Shown in pieces: positions 1 through 8,010 of a stretch of 14,762 nucleotides of DNA. Source of the stretch: Salinisphaera sp. UBA1666 (GTDB taxonomy: Bacteria > Pseudomonadota > Gammaproteobacteria > Nevskiales > Salinisphaeraceae); the NCBI GenBank assembly GCA_002320455.1, contig DCKU01000091.1, forward strand, positions 956-15,717, in the 5' to 3' direction. The notes under the pieces are model-generated. The model saw nothing but the letters and a program-made list of their open reading frames with translations. It was not told where the DNA came from and did not search any database. Numbering within the stretch: position 1 is the stretch's first letter; every line of letters begins with the position of its first letter. Made by a program: the position numbers and the translations under genes.

Positions 1-13
1 ACGACGAGGGTTC

Positions 14-2839
14 ATGAGCAATTTTCTGACCAAACTCATCGGTAGCCGCAACCAGCGTGTCGTCAAACGCATGCACAAGGTGGCCGATGCCGTGAACGCC
101 TGCGAGGCCGACTTCGAAGGCCTGAGCGATGAAGCGCTCACGGCCAAGACCGAAGAGTTTCGCCAGCGCCTGGCCGACGGCCAGAAGCTCGACGACCTGC
201 AGGCCGAGGCGTTCGCCGTGGTGCGCGAAGCCGCCAAGCGCGTACTGGGCATGCGCCACTTCGACGTACAGCTGGTCGGCGGGCAGGTGCTGCATCAGGG
301 CAAGATCGCCGAGATGAAGACCGGCGAGGGCAAGACCCTGGTGGCCACCCTAGCCACCTATCTCAACGCGCTTGAGGCCGAAGGCGTACATATCGTCACG
401 GTCAACGATTATCTGGCCGCACGTGACGCCGAATGGATGGGCCGGCTGTATCGCTTTCTGGGGCTCACCGTTGGCACCATCTTTTCCGGTCAGGACAGCC
501 AGGCCAAGCGTGCGGCTTATGCCTGTGACATCACCTACGGCACGAACAATGAGTTCGGCTTCGATTATCTGCGCGACAACATGGCCTTCACGCCGGGCGA
601 TCGCGTCCAGCGCGGCCTGCACTACGCGATCATCGACGAGGTGGACTCGATCCTCATCGACGAGGCGCGCACGCCGCTGATCATCTCCGGGCCCACCGAT
701 GACGACCCCCAGACCTCGCTGGACGTCAACGGCCTGATTCGGCATCTGGATAAGCAGGAAGAAGAAGAGGGCCCGGGCGATTACTTCACCGAGGAGAAGA
801 ACAAGCAGGCCTATCTGACCGAGGACGGGCATCAGAAGGTCGAGGCGCTGATGCGCGAAGCTGGCCTGCTGGATCCCGAGGAGTCGCTCTACGACGCCAA
901 CAACGTGGCCCTCATGCACCACATGAATGCCGCGCTGCGGGCCCACACGCTGTATACCAAGAACATTGAATACATCGTGGCGAATGACGAGATCGTCATC
1001 GTGGACGAATTCACCGGGCGCACCATGCCCGGCCGGCGCTGGTCCGACGGGCTGCACCAGGCGATCGAGGCCAAAGAAGGGGTCAAGATCCAGAAAGAGA
1101 ACCAGACGCTGGCCTCGATCACCTTCCAGAACTTCTTTCGGCTCTACGACAAGCTTTCGGGCATGACCGGCACGGCCGACACCGAGGCCTTCGAGTTCCA
1201 GTCCATCTACGATCTCGAGGTGGTGGTCATTCCCACCAACCGGCCGCTGCTGCGTAAGGACTTGCCCGACCAGATATACATGAGCGGGCGCGAGAAGTTC
1301 GCGGCTATTGCCGATGAGGCCAAGACGGCCAGCCAGACCGGCCAGCCGGTGCTGATCGGCACGGCCTCGATCGATGCCTCCGAAGTGCTGTCCCAGCTGC
1401 TCAAGGAGCGGGGTATTCGTCATGAGGTGCTGAACGCCAAGCAGCACGAACGCGAAGCCGACATCATCGCCCAGGCCGGCCGGCCCGGTGCGGTCACGAT
1501 CGCCACCAACATGGCAGGTCGCGGCACCGATATCGTGCTGGGCGGCAACATCGAAGAAGCCATCGCAGCGCTTGACGAAGACGACGAGCACGGTCGTGCG
1601 CGGCTGCGCGACGAGTGGCAGAAAACCCACGACGCCGTGCTTGAGGCCGGCGGCCTGCTAGTTATCGGCTCCGAGCGCCATGAGTCCCGCCGGGTGGACA
1701 ACCAGCTCCGCGGGCGCTCCGGTCGCCAGGGTGACCCCGGCGCCTCGCGCTTCTATCTGTCGCTGGAAGACAGCCTGATGCGGATCTTCACGCCGCCGCG
1801 GCTGCGCGCCATGCTCCAGAATCTGGGCCTGGAAGAAGGCGAGGCCATCGAGCACAAATGGGTCACGCGCGCCATCGAGAACGCCCAGCAGAAGGTCGAG
1901 CGCCACCACTTCGATATTCGCAAGCAGCTGCTGGAATACGACAACGTGGCCAACGACCAGCGCCAGGTGGTCTACGAGCAGCGCAACGAGATCATGGACG
2001 CCGAGGAAGTGTCTGACCTGGTCGAGAACATCTGGTCGGACGTGGTCGAAGAAGCGATCTCGGAATACATCCCACCGGCTAGCTTGGAAGAGCAGTGGGA
2101 CGTCGAAGGCCTGGAAAACGCCATCACCCGCGATTTCGGCGCCGAGATGCCGGTGCGTCAATGGCTGGCCGACGAGGACGATCTCGACGAGGAAGGCCTG
2201 CGTGCGCGTATCGGCGAGCGGCTGAAGGCCGCCTACGACGAAAAACGCGAAATCGCCGGCGCTGACAACATGGCCCAGATCGAGAAATCGGTCGTGTTAC
2301 AGGTGCTGGACTCACTCTGGCGCGAGCATCTGGCGTCCATGGACTATCTGCGTAAGGGTATCCACCTGCGCGGCTATGCCCAGAAGGATCCCAAGAACGA
2401 ATACAAGCGCGAAGCGTTCGAAATGTTCAACGCCATGCTCACGCGCTTGAAGCACGAAGCCGTGACCGTGCTGGCCCGCGGCCGCGTGGATCCGCAGATC
2501 ACCGAAGAGGCTCGCGAAGAGCGCCAGCGCCAGATGTCGGCGATGGAATATCAGCACGAAGACGCAGCGTCAGCCGCCGAGCAGGCCCAAGCCCAGGCGG
2601 CGGCGCAGGCACAGGCCGAGCAGCAGGCCGGCGACGACGGCCATCCGGTGGCCCCGGAGGCGGCGGCCCAGGCCAACCTGCCCGGCGCGTCGCAGCCCGG
2701 TGAGGGTGAGCCGGCCAGCGTCGGCGACGATGCCACGCCGGAGCCCTTCGTGCGCGACGGGCGCAAGATCGGGCGTAACGAGATCTGTCCGTGTGGTTCG
2801 GGCAAGAAATACAAGCACTGTCACGGCCGCGACGCGTGA
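14..2839 (+). CDS. secA: Protein translocase ATPase subunit SecA
   Basis: SecA is the cytoplasmic motor ATPase that pushes unfolded preproteins through the SecYEG channel. Seen in the sequence: Walker A motif MKTGEGKT at residues 101-108, the DEVD Walker B box at 208-211 followed by SILIDEARTPLIISG, the second helicase-like half with GRGTDIVLGGN and RGRSGRQGDPG, and a C-terminal zinc-binding SEC-C motif with Cys925, Cys927, Cys936 and His937 that in the family binds SecB and phospholipid. The length of 941 aa is about 40 residues above the E. coli protein. The excess is mainly an Ala/Gln-rich, then Pro/Gly/acidic linker of roughly residues 850-910 before the zinc motif. The ATG has a GAGG Shine-Dalgarno sequence 4 bases upstream. 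Only 13 bases precede the gene, so its promoter and any upstream secM-like regulator are outside the window. argJ follows after 28 bases with no terminator between, so read-through is likely. Confidence 0.98.
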   Translation: MSNFLTKLIGSRNQRVVKRMHKVADAVNACEADFEGLSDEALTAKTEEFRQRLADGQKLDDLQAEAFAVVREAAKRVLGMRHFDVQLVGGQVLHQGKIAEMKTGEGKTLVATLATYLNALEAEGVHIVTVNDYLAARDAEWMGRLYRFLGLTVGTIFSGQDSQAKRAAYACDITYGTNNEFGFDYLRDNMAFTPGDRVQRGLHYAIIDEVDSILIDEARTPLIISGPTDDDPQTSLDVNGLIRHLDKQEEEEGPGDYFTEEKNKQAYLTEDGHQKVEALMREAGLLDPEESLYDANNVALMHHMNAALRAHTLYTKNIEYIVANDEIVIVDEFTGRTMPGRRWSDGLHQAIEAKEGVKIQKENQTLASITFQNFFRLYDKLSGMTGTADTEAFEFQSIYDLEVVVIPTNRPLLRKDLPDQIYMSGREKFAAIADEAKTASQTGQPVLIGTASIDASEVLSQLLKERGIRHEVLNAKQHEREADIIAQAGRPGAVTIATNMAGRGTDIVLGGNIEEAIAALDEDDEHGRARLRDEWQKTHDAVLEAGGLLVIGSERHESRRVDNQLRGRSGRQGDPGASRFYLSLEDSLMRIFTPPRLRAMLQNLGLEEGEAIEHKWVTRAIENAQQKVERHHFDIRKQLLEYDNVANDQRQVVYEQRNEIMDAEEVSDLVENIWSDVVEEAISEYIPPASLEEQWDVEGLENAITRDFGAEMPVRQWLADEDDLDEEGLRARIGERLKAAYDEKREIAGADNMAQIEKSVVLQVLDSLWREHLASMDYLRKGIHLRGYAQKDPKNEYKREAFEMFNAMLTRLKHEAVTVLARGRVDPQITEEAREERQRQMSAMEYQHEDAASAAEQAQAQAAAQAQAEQQAGDDGHPVAPEAAAQANLPGASQPGEGEPASVGDDATPEPFVRDGRKIGRNEICPCGSGKKYKHCHGRDA

Positions 2840-2867
2840 TTGCCCAGAATCGAAAGCGAGCCATCCG

Positions 2868-4082
2868 ATGGCAGTGAATCTTGTGGCCCCCGAGGCCCTG
2901 ACGCCCGTGGCCGGTGTGCGCTGGTCGACCGTCGATGCGGCTATCAAGGCGCCCGGCCGCGACGATATTGCGGTGGCCTGGCTGGCGCCCGGCACAAGCA
3001 CGGCCGGGGTATTCACGACCAACGCCTTTGCTGCGGCGCCGGTGACGATCGCCAAGCGCCATCTGGCCGGCGGGGCGCCGCGCGTGCTGGTGATCAACAG
3101 CGGCAACGCCAACGCGGGCACCGGCATGGCCGGCGAGCGCGATGCCATGACCCTGTGCGAGCAGATTGCCGGCGACTGCGGGCTGGAACCGGCCGAGGTG
3201 TTGCCGTTTTCGACCGGGGTCATCGGTCAGCGCCTGCCCATGACGCGTATGGCCCCGGCGCTATCGCATCTGTGCGCCGATACGCGGGATGCCGGCTGGC
3301 AGGCCGCCGCGCGGGCCATCATGACTACCGACACGGTTGAAAAAGGCGCCTCGCGCGAGGTGGATCTCGGCGACGGGCGTCGCTGTGTCATCACCGGCAT
3401 CGCCAAGGGGTCGGGGATGATCTGCCCGAACATGGCGACCATGCTGGCCTTCATGGCTACCGATGCGGCGATCCCCGAGCCTGATTTACACGATGCGCTG
3501 GTCGCGGCCAACCAGGCCTCGTTCAACAGCATCACCGTCGACGGCGACACCTCGACCAACGATGCCGCGACGCTGTCGGCAACCGGTCAAGGCGTTGTCC
3601 TGGACTCAACGGATACGGGCTGGCCGGCGTTCGTGGCCTTACTCACCGAGCTCATGCAAGAGCTGGCCTGTGCCATCGTGCGCGATGCCGAAGGGGCCAC
3701 GCGCTTCATGGATATCCACGTCCGCGGGGCCAAGGATATCGACGAGGCGCGGGCCGTGGGCTATACGGTGGCCCAGTCGCCGCTGTTCAAGACCGCGGCC
3801 TTTGCCGGCGATCCCAACTGGGGCCGGATTCTGGCCGCCGTGGGGCGCGCGCCCATCGATCATCTGGCCATCGACGGCGTGGATATTGCTATCGGTGATG
3901 TCGCGATCGTGGCCGGCGGCCAGCCGCGGCCGGATTACGACGAGGCCGAGGCCGCGGCGGTAATGGCCCGGCCCGAGTTCACCGTAGGCATCGATCTCGG
4001 CCGCGGCTCGGCCGAGACCCATATCTTTACCTCTGACCTGTCTTACGACTACGTCAAGATCAACGCCGAATATCGTAGCTAA
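2868..4082 (+). CDS. argJ: Glutamate N-acetyltransferase / amino-acid acetyltransferase ArgJ
   Basis: ArgJ moves the acetyl group from N-acetylornithine to glutamate, closing the cyclic arginine pathway; some members also use acetyl-CoA. The 404-aa product has the family landmarks: INSGNANAGTG near residues 80-90, FSTGVIGQ, TTDTVEK, and the self-cleavage motif KGSGMICPNMATML. Cleavage should fall between Ala190 and Thr191, leaving Thr191 as the N-terminal nucleophile of the beta chain. DPNWGRI and a C-terminal DLSYDYVKINAEYRS ending are also typical. The reading frame is open well upstream, into secA. I chose the ATG at 2868 because it starts the family-typical N-terminus (MAVNL, then VAGVRWST) and lies just after the secA stop; the upstream Shine-Dalgarno sequence is weak (GAAAGCGAG). 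The stop shares one base with the next start (TAATG), which implies translational coupling. Sequence alone cannot tell a mono- from a bifunctional ArgJ. Confidence 0.96.
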   Translation: MAVNLVAPEALTPVAGVRWSTVDAAIKAPGRDDIAVAWLAPGTSTAGVFTTNAFAAAPVTIAKRHLAGGAPRVLVINSGNANAGTGMAGERDAMTLCEQIAGDCGLEPAEVLPFSTGVIGQRLPMTRMAPALSHLCADTRDAGWQAAARAIMTTDTVEKGASREVDLGDGRRCVITGIAKGSGMICPNMATMLAFMATDAAIPEPDLHDALVAANQASFNSITVDGDTSTNDAATLSATGQGVVLDSTDTGWPAFVALLTELMQELACAIVRDAEGATRFMDIHVRGAKDIDEARAVGYTVAQSPLFKTAAFAGDPNWGRILAAVGRAPIDHLAIDGVDIAIGDVAIVAGGQPRPDYDEAEAAAVMARPEFTVGIDLGRGSAETHIFTSDLSYDYVKINAEYRS

Positions 4083-5056
4083 TGGCCGAAGACGTTCTGG
4101 ATATCGCCGTCGGCGTACTGGTCGACGCACAAGACCGACTGCTGATCGCGCGGCGTCGAGCCGATACGCCCGGTGCCGGCTACTGGGAGTTTCCCGGTGG
4201 CAAGCGTGAGCCCGGGGAAACGGTGGCAGCCTGTCTGTCGCGCGAGCTGGCCGAAGAGATCGGCGTGACCGATCTAACCAGCCGCAGTCTGATCCGGTTC
4301 ACCCATGACCGAGGGCCCCGCCCCGTGCGCCTGCACGTCGCGCGTATCGACAACTGGACGGGCGCGCCGGCCGGCCAGGAAGGCCAGGAAGTCCAATGGC
4401 GTGCACAAAACACCTTGGACGAGGTCGAGCTGCTGCCGGCCACCAACGTGATACTGGCCGCGCTCAACCTGCCGCCGTTGTATATCGTCACGCCGCCGAT
4501 CGGCCGTGGGCGTAACGCTCGCCAGAGCTGGTTCGAGGCCCTGGACCGCGCGCTACGAACCCACGCCGGCGAGAGCGCGAAAGCGTTTCTACGCCTGCGC
4601 CAGCCGCAGCTCGACGACGACGATTACGCTGAGCTGGCCAAGCGCGTCATCGAGCACGCCCGGCGCCAACGCGCGCGCGTGCTACTCGATCGCAGTGTGT
4701 CTCTGGTCGAGCGTTTGGGCGCGGCCGGTTTGCACTGCTCGACGCGCCGTGCGGCGCGCATGGACAAGCGGCCCATTGGGCAGGGCTATTGGTTTGGTGT
4801 GTCCACCCACGATGCTGACGAACTGGCGCATGCAGCCGACATCGGCGCCGACTTCGCCACGCTGTCGCCGGTGGCCGCCACCGAAACCCACCCCGAAACC
4901 GCACCGATGGGCTGGCCGGGGTTCGAAGAGGCCCGCGGTGAGGCCGCCCTCCCGGTCTATGCCCTGGGCGGCATGCGTCCGGACGATCTGGCGACCGCCC
5001 GCGACCACTACGCCCAGGGTGTGGCCGGTATTCGGGGCTTCTGGCCGGGCAGCTAG
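4082..5056 (+). CDS. Nudix hydrolase (MutT-like) fused to a thiamine-phosphate-synthase-like domain
   Basis: This 324-aa protein has two domains. Residues 1 to about 130 are a MutT-type Nudix hydrolase with a complete Nudix box from Gly40 to Val62 (GKREPGE, then RELAEEIGV), as expected for a magnesium-dependent 8-oxo-dGTP pyrophosphatase that removes mutagenic nucleotides. Residues about 135-324 form a ThiE/TenI-like TIM-barrel, seen as PLYIVTPP, LHCSTRRA, GADFATLSPV, THPETAPMGWPGF and YALGGM. This architecture is known in many gammaproteobacteria, where the gene often lies near secA and argJ. The ThiE-like half is divergent from stand-alone ThiE, so real thiamine phosphate synthase activity is uncertain; no other thi gene is nearby. 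The ATG overlaps the argJ stop by one base. No poly-T terminator follows; only an imperfect GC-rich hairpin at about 5056-5089 and then a repeat element. Confidence 0.93.
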   Translation: MAEDVLDIAVGVLVDAQDRLLIARRRADTPGAGYWEFPGGKREPGETVAACLSRELAEEIGVTDLTSRSLIRFTHDRGPRPVRLHVARIDNWTGAPAGQEGQEVQWRAQNTLDEVELLPATNVILAALNLPPLYIVTPPIGRGRNARQSWFEALDRALRTHAGESAKAFLRLRQPQLDDDDYAELAKRVIEHARRQRARVLLDRSVSLVERLGAAGLHCSTRRAARMDKRPIGQGYWFGVSTHDADELAHAADIGADFATLSPVAATETHPETAPMGWPGFEEARGEAALPVYALGGMRPDDLATARDHYAQGVAGIRGFWPGS

Positions 5057-5105
5057 GCGCGCGACATCGCTTCTGCGCGATGGCTCGCCTAATACAACCG
5101 GTCAT

Positions 5106-5239
5106 CCGCAGATTACGCCGATTACGCAGATTGAAAATCAAAGATTCTTTGGTTTGATAGATCTCGTGAGACACGACGACGCCTTCTCGTCCGCATCGCT
5201 CAAACAATCTGCGTCATCTGTGAAATCTGCGAATCGTCT
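5106..5239. repeat. Intergenic repeat element, copy 1: tandem 9-bp units in inverted arms
   Basis: The left arm at 5106-5132 is three tandem 9-bp units close to NCGCAGATT; the middle unit has the variant ending GCCGATT. The right arm at 5206-5232 is three units in the opposite orientation, close to AATCTGCGN, with one degenerate unit (CATCTGTGA). It is followed by ATCGTCT. The arms can pair over about 26 bases with a few mismatches. The 73-bp interior holds two small perfect hairpins: CAAAG/CTTTG at 5139-5151 and TCGTG/CACGA at 5164-5176. The element is visibly more A/T-rich than the flanking genes and fills most of the gap between two convergent genes, so it could act as a bidirectional transcription end. 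A related copy lies at 11788-11973. I know of no assigned function; similar CGCAGATT-type intergenic repeats occur in other bacteria as far as I recall. Confidence 0.85.
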
Positions 5240-5289
5240 TGTCTTGGACGGGCGCGCCTCGGCGGGTAGCCGATTGAAGCGCTGTCTGA

Positions 5290-5487
5290 CTAATGCGCGG
5301 TGTCGTCGCCGCCGGGCCAGGGCGTGCTGGGCGCGCTGCCCTCGGGGTCAGGAATCCGATTGGATTCATCCAGCCAGTCGCCCAGATCAATGAGCTTGCA
5401 GCGCTTCGAGCAGAACGGCCGATACGCGTTATCGCGGCTCATGTCGGCGGCTTCGCCGCACTGCGGGCAGTCCAAAGTTTTGGGCAT
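5290..5487 (-). CDS. yacG: DNA gyrase inhibitor YacG (zinc-binding)
   Basis: YacG is a small zinc protein that in E. coli binds GyrB and inhibits DNA gyrase. The 65-aa product has the four zinc cysteines Cys7, Cys10, Cys26 and Cys30 in the C-x2-C-x15-C-x3-C spacing, plus the conserved RPFCSKRCKLIDLGDWLDE stretch. The C-terminal tail after about residue 45 is short, acidic and Pro-rich, as is usual. It is the last gene of the minus-strand pilC-pilD-coaE-zapD-yacG series, 63 bases after zapD. This order, with yacG next to coaE, zapD and pilD, is conserved in gammaproteobacteria. The Shine-Dalgarno sequence is poor. No poly-T terminator is seen beyond its stop; the repeat at 5106-5239 comes next. 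Confidence 0.95.
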   Translation of the reverse strand: MPKTLDCPQCGEAADMSRDNAYRPFCSKRCKLIDLGDWLDESNRIPDPEGSAPSTPWPGGDDTAH

Positions 5488-5550
5488 TACAGAAATCCGT
5501 TGCCGTGCGTCGCGACGCGAGGCCGCTAGGTTATTCAGCGCTCGCTCAGC

Positions 5551-6315
5551 CTACAAACGACTGCAGGCCATGTGAAAGGCCACGTCGCGTGTGGCCTGGC
5601 GGCTGCGGCCGTGGTCGAATTGCATGAAGCGCACGGTCGCGCGATGTCGGCCGCCGCTGATTTCTGGAAAGATATCGGTTTCGGCCACGAACACGCGGAT
5701 CAGCTGGGTACCGGCCGCGGTCTGGTGGAGAAACACGCCGCTTTTGGCGGTATGGGCGACCGGCGTGGCCGCCTCGCGTAGCAGGCGTAAAATCAGCGCG
5801 ACGCTATGGCCGATGGTCACGATCGGCGCGGTCCAGCGCTCGATATCAGCCTCGATCACGGCATCATGCTGACGCAGCCAGTGACGATATCCCGGCACGT
5901 CGAAACTACAGGTCCCGCCAGCGATAGCGGTGCGGTTGTTCACACTCTTGAGCAGCTCGTCGTCGCGCAGGCAATAGGCCGCGAACTGCGGGGCGATACG
6001 CGACAGCTCGGCGGCCCGGGCATCGATTTCGTCCAGCACGCGCTGAAGTGCGTTGGCGTCGATGTCCTCACGCTCGGCCAGCGCAGCCAGAACGCCGCGG
6101 CGCTGAACCAGCGCCTTACTGGCTTCGCCGCGGATATCGTGGCGCGACATCATGTTGAGCAGGTCCAGAACGGCTTCGAGCGTCGCGCGACGGCCCCAGT
6201 ACCCGGTCTCGCCGCGATGATGCGCCAGCCGGTTCAACAGATGTTCGACCCGCAGGAACGTCCGCACGCGTTCGTTGAGCGGCTGTTCGTAGCAACACAG
6301 ATCGTCTTCGGCCAT
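5551..6315 (-). CDS. zapD: Cell division protein ZapD (YacF)
   Basis: ZapD is a cytoplasmic FtsZ-binding protein that bundles FtsZ filaments and helps assemble the division ring. The 254-aa product matches the family in length (about 247 aa in E. coli) and in its signature segments. Near the N-terminus are YEQPLNERVRTFLRVEHLL and then a helical region with LLNMMSRHDIRGEASKAL. The middle has LLKSVNNRTAIAGGTCSFD, LPGYRHWL-like residues (here VPGYRHWL) and W(T)API. The C-terminal part is a beta-rich segment ending near MACSRL. It lies between coaE (65-base gap) and yacG (63-base gap) on the same strand, the usual context. No clear Shine-Dalgarno sequence precedes the ATG at 6315, but this start gives the expected YEQPLNER near the N-terminus. 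Confidence 0.94.
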   Translation of the reverse strand: MAEDDLCCYEQPLNERVRTFLRVEHLLNRLAHHRGETGYWGRRATLEAVLDLLNMMSRHDIRGEASKALVQRRGVLAALAEREDIDANALQRVLDEIDARAAELSRIAPQFAAYCLRDDELLKSVNNRTAIAGGTCSFDVPGYRHWLRQHDAVIEADIERWTAPIVTIGHSVALILRLLREAATPVAHTAKSGVFLHQTAAGTQLIRVFVAETDIFPEISGGRHRATVRFMQFDHGRSRQATRDVAFHMACSRL

Positions 6316-6380
6316 AAGTGGTCTGTCTCGAAGATCCCCGCACCCCGAGACCTGAGTCTGGCACGCGAAGCGTAAGACCG

Positions 6381-7028
6381 TCAGCCCGGCAGGTGCAGCG
6401 GCGGCAGGTCGGCGATCTCACCCCGCGCCAGACGCTGATAGCCGGCGTGAAAGGCGGCCGCCAGGTCAGCGATATCGCTTCTCGGGCCGGTATTGATCAA
6501 CACGTCGTGGGCAATGGCCAGACGCTCTTCCCGGTCTTCCTGGGCCGCGATCATCTTGCGCGCCAGCGCCTCGTCGATGTCGTCACGGCCCATCAAGCGC
6601 TCCAGCTGCACGGATTCCGGCGCATCGATCACCAGCACGCGGTCGACCAGGTCGATCATCCGGGAGCGGCTCAAAAGCGGGACCACCAGAATGCAGTATT
6701 CGGATTCTGCCTTGTCGCGCTGCGCGGCCACCCCGGCGTGGATACGTGGATGGGTGATCGCTTCCAGATCGCGGCGCGCAGCGTCGTCGTCGAAAATGAT
6801 GCGACGCAGCTCGCGACGCTTGAGCGCGCCGGTGGCGTCCAGGATATCAGCGCCAAACCGTTCGACGATCTCATCGAGCGCGGGCTGGCCGGGTTCCACG
6901 ATCTCACGGGAAACGAGGTCGGCGTCGACCAGAGTCACGCCCAGGCGTTCGAAGGACTGGGCGACCACGGATTTGCCGCTGGCGATGCCGCCAGTCAGCC
7001 CGATCGTCAGACGATGTGTCATTGGCAT
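6381..7028 (-). CDS. coaE: Dephospho-CoA kinase
   Basis: CoaE phosphorylates the 3'-hydroxyl of dephospho-CoA with ATP, the last step of coenzyme A synthesis. The 215-aa product has the P-loop GLTGGIASGKS at residues 10-20, DADLVSREIVEPGQPAL (the substrate-binding DAD motif), the HPRI segment, VVPLL and the LID-like region DRVLVIDAPESVQLERLMGRD. The C-terminal helix is slightly longer than in E. coli (206 aa). Two ATGs are possible: 7028 and, two codons in, 7022; neither has a strong Shine-Dalgarno sequence. The gene follows pilD after 88 bases on the minus strand, as in Pseudomonas and relatives, so it is probably transcribed with the pil genes. Confidence 0.97.
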   Translation of the reverse strand: MPMTHRLTIGLTGGIASGKSVVAQSFERLGVTLVDADLVSREIVEPGQPALDEIVERFGADILDATGALKRRELRRIIFDDDAARRDLEAITHPRIHAGVAAQRDKAESEYCILVVPLLSRSRMIDLVDRVLVIDAPESVQLERLMGRDDIDEALARKMIAAQEDREERLAIAHDVLINTGPRSDIADLAAAFHAGYQRLARGEIADLPPLHLPG

Positions 7029-7116
7029 GCTTTGCAGGCGAGTGAACTTGAAGCGGTGTGCGCGCCCCGGCGTGTCAGGCGGCAGGGCAGAAGACGTGGT
7101 CTAGGACCGGCGAGCT

Positions 7117-8010
7117 TCACGGCGCCCATCCGGTAGCGCGCAAGTAAACGGCGCCGATTGTATCCCCTGCGATGAGGACCAGCCAGCCGGCGACGGCCAG
7201 CCACGGCCCGAACGGCATGGGCGTGTCGCGCTGCATGCGCCCGGTGGCCAGTAGCGCGCCGCCGACCAGCGCGCCGCCGGTCGAGGCGATAATCACCACC
7301 ATAGGCAGGGCCTGCCAGCCCAGCCAGGCGCCGAGGGCGGCGAGCAGCTTGAAATCGCCGTAGCCCATGCCGTGCTTGCCGGTCAGCGCCGCAAAACCCT
7401 GGAAGACCGCCCAGAGGATGCCGTAGCCGGCTGCCGCCCCCAGAATGGCATCACGCGGCGTGACTCCGGTCAGCGTATGGCCAGGCCCCCCGGCCACGCT
7501 GGCCAGCAACCCCAGCCAGAGCAGCGACAGGGTCAGCACGTCGGGCAGAAGCTGTGTGCGGGCATCGATGACAGCCAGCACGAGCAGATAGGCGCTCAAC
7601 ACATAAGCCGCCAGCGCGGCCGGGGTGAAACCGAAGCGGGCCAGTGCGACGCAGGCCACCGCCAAGCTGGTGAGCTCGACGAGCGGATACAGCGGCGAGA
7701 TCCGCGCGCGACAGGACGCGCACCGCCCGCCAAGCAGCAGATAGCCGATGAGTGGCAGGTTGTGTCGATAGCGAATCGGCGTGCGGCAGTGCGGACAGTG
7801 CGAGCCCGGAAACGCTAGCGACAGGCCGGCGTCGACAGGCGCGGCGTGAAGATCGCCGGTGGCATCAGCGAGCTCTGCTGCCCACCGTGCTTCCATCATG
7901 CGCGGCAGGCGCACGATGACCACGTTGATGAAACTGCCCAGCGCCAGAGCGATCAGCCCCAAGGCCAGCACCACGAACCACGGCGGTAGAGCGCTGAACC
8001 AGGCCGCCAT
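7117..8010 (-). CDS. pilD: Prepilin peptidase / N-methyltransferase PilD
   Basis: PilD is an inner-membrane aspartyl protease that removes the leader of type IV pilins and type II secretion pseudopilins and methylates the new N-terminal residue. The 297-aa protein begins with a hydrophobic segment and LGSFINVVIVRLP. A cytoplasmic loop follows with paired zinc-type cysteines Cys72, Cys75, Cys97 and Cys100, characteristic of the bifunctional enzymes. Several membrane segments come next, carrying the two catalytic aspartates: Asp149 in VIDARTQLLPD and Asp219 in the GMGYGD motif (214-219), followed by FKLLAALGAWLG. The PMPFGP motif is near residue 270. The ATG overlaps the pilC stop by one base (TGATG), so it is translationally coupled to pilC. 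Confidence 0.97.
   Translation of the reverse strand: MAAWFSALPPWFVVLALGLIALALGSFINVVIVRLPRMMEARWAAELADATGDLHAAPVDAGLSLAFPGSHCPHCRTPIRYRHNLPLIGYLLLGGRCASCRARISPLYPLVELTSLAVACVALARFGFTPAALAAYVLSAYLLVLAVIDARTQLLPDVLTLSLLWLGLLASVAGGPGHTLTGVTPRDAILGAAAGYGILWAVFQGFAALTGKHGMGYGDFKLLAALGAWLGWQALPMVVIIASTGGALVGGALLATGRMQRDTPMPFGPWLAVAGWLVLIAGDTIGAVYLRATGWAP

Noticed and set aside
350..1630. 426-codon open frame antisense to secA
   Set aside because: It lies wholly within secA on the other strand, gives a low-complexity Gly/Val/Leu/Asp-rich translation with no recognisable family, and is a usual by-product of GC-rich codon bias.
5056..5089. Imperfect hairpin just after the Nudix fusion gene (GGCG...CATCGC against GCGATGG...CGCC)
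   Set aside because: It has bulges and no following T-run, so it is not listed as an intrinsic terminator; it may still slow polymerase ahead of the repeat.
5106..5232. CRISPR-like array suggested by the regularly repeated units
   Set aside because: The units are 9 bp, directly abutting, and inverted between arms. There are no unique spacers of constant length and no cas genes.
4506..5393. 295-codon plus-strand frame overlapping the ThiE-like domain and the repeat
   Set aside because: It is out of frame with the clear Nudix/ThiE gene, and its translation through the repeat (ITPITQIE-like) is the spurious peptide such repeats give.
5507..5518. 12-bp perfect palindrome GCGTCGCGACGC between zapD and yacG
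   Set aside because: Short self-complementary GC strings are common in this base composition and it has no neighbouring regulatory signal.
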